Shown: positions 13,036-19,165 of the stretch, one piece after another | Layout: each line of letters opens with the position of its first letter | Numbering within the stretch: the stretch's first letter is position 1 | Virus record (IMG/VR): IMGVR_UViG_3300030109_003008 | Span: 1-31,759 of that record | DNA from: a virus | Length of the DNA stretch: 31,759 nt | Strand: one strand, 5' to 3' | Position numbers and translations under genes: made by a program | Notes under the pieces: generated by a model | Told to the model about the DNA's origin: nothing | The model's database searches: none | Seen by the model: the letters and a program-made list of their open reading frames with translations, nothing else

Positions 13036-13178
13036 TGAAAAAAACAATCAAAGCACCAAGGGGATACCACTGGATGAAGCGTAAGTCAGGTTTCAACCTG
13101 ATGAAAGGCGCATACAAACCACACAAGGGTGCCGTGAAGCGGGCATCATTCAAGGTGGTCAAGAAACATAGGAGTTAA
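13035..13178 (+). CDS. Small basic protein, 47 residues
   Basis: MKKTIKAPRGYHWMKRKSGF then NLMKGAYKPHKGAVKRASFKVVKKHRS. It has about 16 Lys/Arg and no acidic residue. The PxGYHWMK...LMKG.YxPHxGAVxxASFKV pattern looks like a compact conserved domain in marine phages (memory, unverified). It is translationally coupled by TAATG to the gene before it. It probably acts on nucleic acid or inside the virion together with its neighbours. Confidence 0.6.
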   Translation: MKKTIKAPRGYHWMKRKSGFNLMKGAYKPHKGAVKRASFKVVKKHRS

Positions 13179-13192
13179 CATGGAGGTGCAGG

Positions 13193-13429
13193 ATGGCCGG
13201 GACGAAAAAGGCCAAAGGCCAACAGACAGTTCATACGAAATACTACCGCAATGGTCAGGAATGGAAACCAGCGATGGTGATCACACGCAAAATGTTTGGC
13301 AATGGCTACAAAGAATATATGGCCGCACAAAGCGTCCAGACAGGAGAATTATACAGGAATAGCCACGGCAGGATAGCACCATGGCACTCAATACAGTTTA
13401 CAAGTATTGAACCAGATGAAATAAAATGA
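13193..13429 (+). CDS. Unknown 78-residue protein
   Basis: MAGTKKAKGQQTVHTKYYRNG followed by QEWKPAMVITRKMFGNGYKEY. I chose ATG 13193 because GGAGG lies at 13182-13186; a different frame from 13180 is less protein-like. The protein mixes basic and aromatic residues and ends HSIQFTSIEPDEIK. No family is recognised. It overlaps the next gene by ATGA and belongs to the same tight run of small basic genes. Confidence 0.6.
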   Translation: MAGTKKAKGQQTVHTKYYRNGQEWKPAMVITRKMFGNGYKEYMAAQSVQTGELYRNSHGRIAPWHSIQFTSIEPDEIK

Positions 13430-13656
13430 GAAAACTAAACAAACCATTCAGGACACCAGGCAAGAGCAAAAAATTTGCCGTGCGTGTGCGTAATCCAAAA
13501 ACTGGCAACGTGAAGACTGTGAGATTTGGTGATCCCAACATGCGTATCAAGAAGAATCAACCAGCACGTAGGCGTAGTTTCCTAGCAAGGCACAGGTGTT
13601 CAACACCAGGACCAAAGACAAAGGCGAGATATTGGTCATGCAAGATGTGGCGTTAG
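13426..13656 (+). CDS. Conserved small basic phage protein (RRRSF.ARH.C..PGPK family)
   Basis: A 76-residue protein. It contains KFAVRVRNPKTGNVKTVRFGDPNM followed by ARRRSFLARHRCSTPGPKTKARYWSCKMW, a pattern I recognise from many T4-like cyanophages and other marine phages as a conserved protein of unknown function. Two cysteines with a His (ARHRC, SCKMW) could bind a metal. About 25 residues are Lys/Arg and one is acidic. It is likely to be real and conserved. Its role may be in the virion or on DNA; no experiment I know of defines it. Confidence 0.75.
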   Translation: MRKLNKPFRTPGKSKKFAVRVRNPKTGNVKTVRFGDPNMRIKKNQPARRRSFLARHRCSTPGPKTKARYWSCKMWR

Positions 13657-14165
13657 AATGCACAGTCATAGGTAATGGCCATAGCAGGCGCAAACATAAC
13701 CTAGAAGACATCAATCATCCAACATTTGGATGCAATCAAATATACACAGAATACCAACCATCATGGCTGATAGCCAAAGACAGGCGTGTGCTGGAACAGA
13801 TGACACGTGACGGAGTCAAACAGGTCTACGTGCCAATGATGTCACACAGGGCACACAGGGAGACCAGCACCATCAACATACCAGACATGCGTGAGATACG
13901 TTTTCCGTTGTTCAGGATGAACAGTTGGCTCACAGGAGAGATAGCCATCGTGTTCGCGGCACAGATGGGTTTCAAAAACATCAACGTGATTGGTTTTGAC
14001 GGTGGACACACCAGCATGTATCGTGGCAACACAGACACAAACTCCAGCATGATACACTGCCAAGTGCCCAAATGGAGATACGAACACACGTTTGATAAAA
14101 TATACGCACATTATCCTGATATCAATATAAAAACAGATAAAGACTTTTTGCGAACTTATAAATAA
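13638..14165 (+). CDS. DUF115/MptE-like or glycosyltransferase-like protein
   Basis: A 175-residue protein starting MQDVALECTVIGNGHSRRK at ATG 13638; a frame from 13596 would overlap the previous gene further. A nucleotide-binding-like VIGNGHSRRK near the N-terminus, TFGCNQIY (about 33-40), a DRRVLEQM segment and INVIGFDGGHTSMYRGN (about 115-131) recall the DUF115/6-hydroxymethylpterin pyrophosphokinase-like fold and related sialyltransferase-like proteins. It might modify a surface sugar or a nucleotide. The stop codon overlaps TATAAATA, the motif upstream of the capsid gene. Confidence 0.45.
   Translation: MQDVALECTVIGNGHSRRKHNLEDINHPTFGCNQIYTEYQPSWLIAKDRRVLEQMTRDGVKQVYVPMMSHRAHRETSTINIPDMREIRFPLFRMNSWLTGEIAIVFAAQMGFKNINVIGFDGGHTSMYRGNTDTNSSMIHCQVPKWRYEHTFDKIYAHYPDINIKTDKDFLRTYK
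14157..14164 (+). promoter_or_regulatory. Late-promoter-like TATAAATA before major capsid gene
   Basis: CTTATAAATAATCACG matches the T4 late octamer completely and overlaps the stop of the DUF115-like gene. The capsid ATG is 177 bases on, so the transcript would carry a structured leader. There is no TTGACA-like element 17-18 bases before it. Confidence 0.6.
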
Positions 14166-14340
14166 TCACGTAGATAACCATTAGGCCTACTTTGGTTGCA
14201 CAAGATTGCAAACAGTTGGTATTGCTGTGAAATACAAGTTCTAGAACGTTGTATTAGAAGGACAACCGCAAGGCCCATTCAAAGTATAACACAATTCAAA
14301 AGCGTTAAATTATAAACAATAACTATGAGGAGACCATAAA
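14166..14340 (+). promoter_or_regulatory. Structured capsid mRNA leader
   Basis: GGCCT (14184-14188) and GGTTG (14194-14198) can pair with AGGCC (14271-14275) and CAACC (14263-14267). They enclose a near-perfect palindrome at 14231-14255. AGGAGA lies just before ATG 14341. The leader of about 170 bases is much longer than the 9-40 bases seen for most genes here. A role in translation control, mRNA stability or as an operator is possible. Confidence 0.5.
14231..14255. repeat. Near-perfect 25-bp palindrome
   Basis: AATACAA (14231-14237), the self-complementary GTTCTAGAAC (14238-14247), one unpaired G, then TTGTATT (14249-14255). Only one base breaks the symmetry. The centre contains CTAG. It may be a repressor site or an RNA hairpin. 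Confidence 0.7.
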
Positions 14341-15234
14341 ATGGCTTTAGTAGCAAATGCTGGAACGAGTGTATCTAATGCATTCAGCACTATGTTTAGT
14401 GATGATGTAAAACACGCTTATCAGCAACTTACAGCAAACCTTTTGGGATCTGTTAGAGTAGTTAGAAATGTAACTGGAAGCACTTACAAATTTAACACTT
14501 TAACAAAAGGTGGTTCTATCAAGAACAAAGCAAGATTTGAAGATATCGTAGTGATGTCTGATACATCTAAATCCCTAACTTCACCAGGTGCCTACACAGG
14601 CGGAACGGCTCAGAACGCACAGGTAACTGCCACTTTGGCAAATTACCATGCAGGTGAGTATGTTCAAACACTTGATGAGGTGAAAACTAACGTAGACTTA
14701 CGTCAATCTTTTGCAGAATCAATTGCGGCGGCCCTAGCGAGAGCAACGGACCAATCAATTGTTGATGCCTTAGATGCAGGTACGCCTACAAACATTAAAA
14801 CAACAGCACAAGGTGCCAATGGATTAAACAAAGCGGCTCTTTTAGAAGCACATGAGGCGTTAAACGCTTTATCTGTTCCTGCAAATGACAGAGTTCTTTT
14901 AGTTTCACCTGCGGCTCTTACTGACATCTTAACTGACACAACAATCGTTTCAGCGGCTGATGGACAATTAAGTAACATCGCGTTATCAACTGGATTCATT
15001 CCAAACATCTTTGGATTCAGAGTGATATCAAGCAACCTTTTAACTGCAGATTCTGTAGTTAGAAAATGTTACGCTTTCCAAAAACAGTCAATTGGAGCGG
15101 CTATTGGTAGAGACGTTGGTATTCAGGTTAATTACGTTCCCCAAAAAGCATCAACACTTATCTTAGGTGAGATGTCAATGGGTGCAACAATGATTGACGC
15201 TGACGGCGTTGTTGAAATACAAGTAACGGAGTAA
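14341..15234 (+). CDS. Major capsid protein, HK97-fold (T7 gp10-like)
   Basis: A 297-residue shell protein with ribosome site AGGAGA. Visible features fit podovirus capsids: a helical N-terminus (NAFSTMFSDDVKHAYQQLTANLLGSVRVVRNV), the YKFNTLTKGGSIKNKARFEDIVV loop, DEVKTNVDLRQSFAESIAAALARATDQSIVDAL (spine helix) and PNIFGFRVISSNLL. A strong intrinsic terminator follows the gene. Codon use is shifted towards T-ending codons (GCT, CTT, TCT, GTT) compared with neighbouring genes, as expected for very high expression. The gene stands alone as a promoter-leader-gene-terminator unit. Length is shorter than T7 gp10A (345). Confidence 0.92.
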   Translation: MALVANAGTSVSNAFSTMFSDDVKHAYQQLTANLLGSVRVVRNVTGSTYKFNTLTKGGSIKNKARFEDIVVMSDTSKSLTSPGAYTGGTAQNAQVTATLANYHAGEYVQTLDEVKTNVDLRQSFAESIAAALARATDQSIVDALDAGTPTNIKTTAQGANGLNKAALLEAHEALNALSVPANDRVLLVSPAALTDILTDTTIVSAADGQLSNIALSTGFIPNIFGFRVISSNLLTADSVVRKCYAFQKQSIGAAIGRDVGIQVNYVPQKASTLILGEMSMGATMIDADGVVEIQVTE

Positions 15235-15260
15235 TCATAAAAGGATTACCTCACTCATTA

Positions 15261-15301
15261 AGGCGGGTCTTCACTGGATTGTTGGGGGCTCGCCTTTTTT
15301 T
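15261..15301 (+). terminator. Intrinsic terminator after capsid gene
   Basis: AGGCGGG (15261-15267) pairs with CTCGCCT (15289-15295) over seven base pairs including one G-T pair. It is followed directly by seven T residues (15295-15301). It lies 26 bases after the capsid stop and is the clearest terminator in the genome. Confidence 0.85.
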
Positions 15302-15307
15302 ATGTTC

Positions 15308-15315
15308 AATAAATA
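15308..15315 (+). promoter_or_regulatory. Late-promoter-like AATAAATA before tail genes
   Basis: TTCAATAAATAGTG stands immediately after the capsid terminator and 19 bases before ATG 15335, with AAAGGAAAT between. It would restart transcription for the tail and core genes. Confidence 0.55.
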
Positions 15316-15334
15316 GTGTAAAAGGAAATTAATC

Positions 15335-15955
15335 ATGGCTGAATCAAAAGTTTCTATTTCAAACCAATCGCTGACAAAATGCGGTGCGACTACTATATCA
15401 TCGTTTACAGATGGATCACACGAAGCAAACGTGTGTTCTACGATGTATGATAATGCAAAAAAAGGCCTTATGTATTACACATTTTGGAACTTTGCAATGA
15501 CAAAAGTAAGATTGAATCTTACCACAGACACACCAGTAGATAAAAGTTTTACAAAAGCACACAGTTTACCAGGAGACACAATCAGGGTGAAAGGTGTATT
15601 TGACAACCAAGGTAACATCATAGTTGATTACGAAATACAAGGTGACAAAATATTTTCAAACACATCAGATTTGTTTGTAGAATACGTGCAAGAAATGACA
15701 GAAGATAAATTTCCTGCATTTTTTATAGAAGCGTTAGTGTCAAAACTGGCGTTAGAAATTAATGAAGCAATTACAGGAGTTGGGACTCTTACAACAAGGC
15801 TAGCAGAAGACTTTAACGCTAAATTAAGAGCGGCTAGAATTGCAGATGCACAGGAAGAACCGCCACAAAACATCATGCCAGTAGGCAGATTGGTTGAGGC
15901 ACACCTAGGTGGAGGTGCATTTATACAAGGTAGGTTGAAACACCCAACAAGTTAA
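15335..15955 (+). CDS. Tail tubular protein A (T7 gp11-like)
   Basis: A 206-residue protein that forms the adaptor ring between portal and nozzle. The family signature is clear: ISNQSLTKCGATTISSFTDGSHEANVCSTMYDNAKKGLMYYTFWNFAM at residues about 6-53, then a beta region (TIRVKGVFDNQGNIIVDYEIQGDKIF) and FPAFFIEALVSKLALEINEAITG. Length matches T7 gp11 (196). The ribosome site is AAAGGAAAT. It is followed by the nozzle gene after three bases. Confidence 0.9.
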   Translation: MAESKVSISNQSLTKCGATTISSFTDGSHEANVCSTMYDNAKKGLMYYTFWNFAMTKVRLNLTTDTPVDKSFTKAHSLPGDTIRVKGVFDNQGNIIVDYEIQGDKIFSNTSDLFVEYVQEMTEDKFPAFFIEALVSKLALEINEAITGVGTLTTRLAEDFNAKLRAARIADAQEEPPQNIMPVGRLVEAHLGGGAFIQGRLKHPTS

Positions 15956-15958
15956 TGA

Positions 15959-18064
15959 ATGGCTACAAGAAAAATATCACAAAATTCATTCAACACTGGT
16001 CAAGTAGGGCCGTTCATGGATGGAAGAGTGGATTCACAACTATACAAAACTGGACTAGAAACGTGCGAAAACATGTTGCTTCTGCCACAAGGCGGAATGC
16101 AAAAAAGAAAAGGTTTTAAGTTTATATCTGCTGACCCAGATAATACTACAACACCAGACGGTTCTACAAGTTTAACAACAACAGGTTTTCACTTGCAAAG
16201 CAGGTTGATACCTTTCAAATTCACTGACGGACAAGAATATGTAATCGTGTTAGAGCCAAAAGACACAGGCGCAGGCACTGAAGCAGAGATGCACATATTC
16301 TATCAGAACACAAGAGTGGCACATTTAACAAATGGCTCAGGTGGACAAGTATTTCCAATCACAACAGCAGAGATAGGCGACGTAAGATTCACACAGAGTT
16401 TTGATGTAATGATATTAGTGCATCCTGACCTGCAACCAATACAGTTGCAACGTGGATCTGTAAACACAGATTGGACTGCAAGTAATCTAGTTTTTGATTT
16501 CATACCTTTGGCCAATTTTAGTTTTGGCACAACACTTACACCAAGTGCAACAAGTGGTAATGGCATCAACATGACCTTGAGCAACGGATCCTATGAATGG
16601 GTGAACGCAACGGCACCAAATGGACACATTGGAATGCACGTGAATATAAATGGTGGACTGGTTGAGTTGACAGGATTTACAAGTTCTACTGTGATGACAG
16701 GTAATGTAATATTTGAAATGGTAGACACAGAAGGTGCAAATGGTAATGAATGGGAACTTGATGCATTCAGCAATTTAAATTCAACACTAGGCGGCGGACA
16801 ACCAAGGTCTGTATCTTTCCACCAAAACAGATTAATCTTTGGCGGAACCAGAGACAAACCACAAACAATATTTGGATCACAATCAGGAGATTTCTTCAAC
16901 TTTAATCCTTTCACAAAAACAGTAACAGAGTCAGGTGGCTCTACAACTGTAACAGGTGACATCACAGACGATGCAGGATTTACATTTACTATTGCTTCAG
17001 ACCAACTTAACATTATACGACATTTGATATCACAACAATCACTATTCATATTCACATCAGATGGTGAATTTGATATGTCAGGTGAACCTGTGACTCCATC
17101 AAATGTTCTAGTAAGGCAACAAACAAGATACGGCATTGGACAAGGTGTGTCAGAACCTGTGGTGGTTGACAATGAAGTTTTGTTCCATGACAAATCAGGC
17201 AAACAGTGCAGGGCGTTTGTTTACAACTTCAACACAGATGCCTATTCTGCAAAAAATTATTCTTTGATCCATCATGACATATTGGATGGTGCAACATCAA
17301 TTGCACACTTGACAAATTACAGCAACAACAACACCAACTACGTGGTAAGTTTGAATTCAGACGGCTCACTAGGTATACTAGGAATCAACGTGGAATTCAG
17401 TGTAGTAGGTTGGAACAAATGGACCACTAACGGTGAATTCAAAGCATTAGGAGTTGTAGATGATTCGTTATATGTTTTGGCTAGGCGATATGACAATGAT
17501 GGTTCTACTCTGCAGTCAGGTCTGTTTTTAGAACAACTAACTGCTGACAACATATTCTTAGATTCCTTTCACACAACAAGTGCTTCAGCAAGTAGTTTCA
17601 CAGGCGCTGTTGGACTTGAAGGACAAACTGTGCAAGTAGTTGCAGATGGTATGAAACATCCAGACGTAACAGTTGCCAACACTGGTAATTTTGATTTAAC
17701 AAGAACAAGTTCATCAACACAGATAGGACACGGTTACACGTCAACTGCAAAGACTTTGAATTTGATCTTGAATGCACCAGCACAAAGCACCATGGGAGAA
17801 AAGGTAAGAAAAGTTTTAGTTGATATACAACTGAATGAATCAAAAACATTAGAAGTAGACGGTATGACTGTGCCTTTCAGAGAGTTAGGAACAAGTTTAT
17901 TAGGTCAGGCAGTGTCATCTTTCACAGGTTTCAAACGAATGCGTATGACAGGTTACCATACATCGCCACAAGTTACATTCACGATCACTGACCCATTACC
18001 TTGCACGATATTAAGTATAGTAACAGAGGTAAAATTTGGCGCAGGAAAACTTCAAGGCGGTTAA
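15959..18064 (+). CDS. Tail tubular protein B / nozzle (T7 gp12-like)
   Basis: A 701-residue protein forming the tail nozzle. The N-terminus SFNTGQVGPFMDGRVDSQLYKTGLETCENMLLLPQGGMQKRKGFKFI is diagnostic of the gp12 family. Further segments fit: VSFHQNRLIFGGTRDKPQTIFGSQSGDFFNF (about 278-308) and the beta-propeller-like LLSLIFTSDGEFDMS region. T7 gp12 is 794 residues. It interacts with tail protein A above and the fibre at the side. The following gene starts inside its last 29 bases. Confidence 0.9.
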   Translation: MATRKISQNSFNTGQVGPFMDGRVDSQLYKTGLETCENMLLLPQGGMQKRKGFKFISADPDNTTTPDGSTSLTTTGFHLQSRLIPFKFTDGQEYVIVLEPKDTGAGTEAEMHIFYQNTRVAHLTNGSGGQVFPITTAEIGDVRFTQSFDVMILVHPDLQPIQLQRGSVNTDWTASNLVFDFIPLANFSFGTTLTPSATSGNGINMTLSNGSYEWVNATAPNGHIGMHVNINGGLVELTGFTSSTVMTGNVIFEMVDTEGANGNEWELDAFSNLNSTLGGGQPRSVSFHQNRLIFGGTRDKPQTIFGSQSGDFFNFNPFTKTVTESGGSTTVTGDITDDAGFTFTIASDQLNIIRHLISQQSLFIFTSDGEFDMSGEPVTPSNVLVRQQTRYGIGQGVSEPVVVDNEVLFHDKSGKQCRAFVYNFNTDAYSAKNYSLIHHDILDGATSIAHLTNYSNNNTNYVVSLNSDGSLGILGINVEFSVVGWNKWTTNGEFKALGVVDDSLYVLARRYDNDGSTLQSGLFLEQLTADNIFLDSFHTTSASASSFTGAVGLEGQTVQVVADGMKHPDVTVANTGNFDLTRTSSSTQIGHGYTSTAKTLNLILNAPAQSTMGEKVRKVLVDIQLNESKTLEVDGMTVPFRELGTSLLGQAVSSFTGFKRMRMTGYHTSPQVTFTITDPLPCTILSIVTEVKFGAGKLQGG

Positions 18065-18509
18065 GCAACCAGTTAGACACGAACTCAACTATCCACATTT
18101 CAAATACGTGGTTGAGAATTGCCGTGTTGCAGACGAAATGGAATGTATGTTAATGGGATACACCAAACAAAAATTGTTAGACAAATATGAACAATTGGAA
18201 GATGGCGTGACAGGCACATACTACAACTATCCATTCCTAGCGGCAGGCACCCATGTTATAAATGATGAAGTTTGGTATTGGTTCTTTGCAACACCAGTTG
18301 TCAAAGATTTTTTCATCAGGATAACCAGAGAGGCGAACCGTTTAATAAAAAAAAGTATGATTAAACACCCAGATAAAAGACATCTAGTGCAGGTTTGGAG
18401 CAAACACCATCATTCTGTAAAATGGTTAAATACACTAAAGTTTAAGCGTTTTGCATCGTATAACGTTGGAGACGAAGAAATTTATCTAGTGGAGAGGAAA
18501 AGAACTTAA
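18036..18509 (+). CDS. T7 gp13-like internal/GNAT-like protein
   Basis: A 157-residue protein starting at TTG 18036 behind AGAGGT, overlapping the nozzle gene by 29 bases; an upstream ATG is not available in this frame. The features EMECMLMGYTKQ, DEVWYWFFATPVVKDFFIRITREANRLIKK and HHSVKWLNTLKFKRFASYNVGDEEIYLVERK match the layout of T7 gp13 (138 residues), whose fold resembles GNAT acetyltransferases and which takes part in head assembly. There is no evidence for catalysis. Stop and next start overlap (TAATG). Confidence 0.7.
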   Translation: MAQENFKAVKQPVRHELNYPHFKYVVENCRVADEMECMLMGYTKQKLLDKYEQLEDGVTGTYYNYPFLAAGTHVINDEVWYWFFATPVVKDFFIRITREANRLIKKSMIKHPDKRHLVQVWSKHHHSVKWLNTLKFKRFASYNVGDEEIYLVERKRT

Positions 18510-19165
18510 TGTGTGCACCAAAAAATGATCTAGCCAAATTAGCAATTATAGGAGCGGCCGCTTATGCATCAGGTGGCACCAGCCTTTTTGCTACATCATC
18601 AGCATCAACGGCGGCTACTGCTTCAGCAACAAACACAACCATACTGTCAACACTAGCAAACGCGGCAAAAGTTGCGTTACCAGTGATAGGTGCGGCAGGA
18701 CAAGTGTATTCAGGATACATGAATGCACAGATGTTGCGTAACAGAGCCAATTTTACAGATTACCAAGTGGGTGTTGAAGAAGAAAGTTTTGCTTTGCGTA
18801 AGGTCAAAAGACAAAGAGCACTTGCACAACAACTAGGTAAACAGAGAGCATTGTATGGATTGAGTGGTGTTACCATAGCAGGATCACCAGGAGACATACT
18901 TGCACAGACTAGAGCCAACTATGCAGAAGACGAATTCATTGATGCATACAACACATCACAATCTATCCTAAGTAAAAAATTCAGTAGCACTGCGTTGAGA
19001 AGTGAAGCAAAAACGGCCATCATAGGTGGTTACACAAACGCGGCCACAACACTAGGCACAAGAGGTGACATCTTCACAACTGTAAGGAACAAACCCAACG
19101 TTGGACCAAACAGTGAAATTACAAAAACAGGTGCAATTAGAACAGCAACAGAAGGATCAAACTAA
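18509..19165 (+). CDS. Internal virion protein, T7 gp14-like
   Basis: A 218-residue protein with a hydrophobic, Ala/Gly/Thr-rich N-terminal half (residues 10-70: LAIIGAAAYASGGTSLFATSS... ALPVIGAAGQVYSGYMNA) and a charged second half with RKVKRQRALAQQLGKQRALYGLSGVTIAGSPGDILAQTRANY. This matches gp14-type ejection proteins, which form the outer-membrane part of the channel that extends the short tail during DNA entry. T7 gp14 is 196 residues. It is coupled by TAATG to both neighbours. Confidence 0.8.
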   Translation: MCAPKNDLAKLAIIGAAAYASGGTSLFATSSASTAATASATNTTILSTLANAAKVALPVIGAAGQVYSGYMNAQMLRNRANFTDYQVGVEEESFALRKVKRQRALAQQLGKQRALYGLSGVTIAGSPGDILAQTRANYAEDEFIDAYNTSQSILSKKFSSTALRSEAKTAIIGGYTNAATTLGTRGDIFTTVRNKPNVGPNSEITKTGAIRTATEGSN

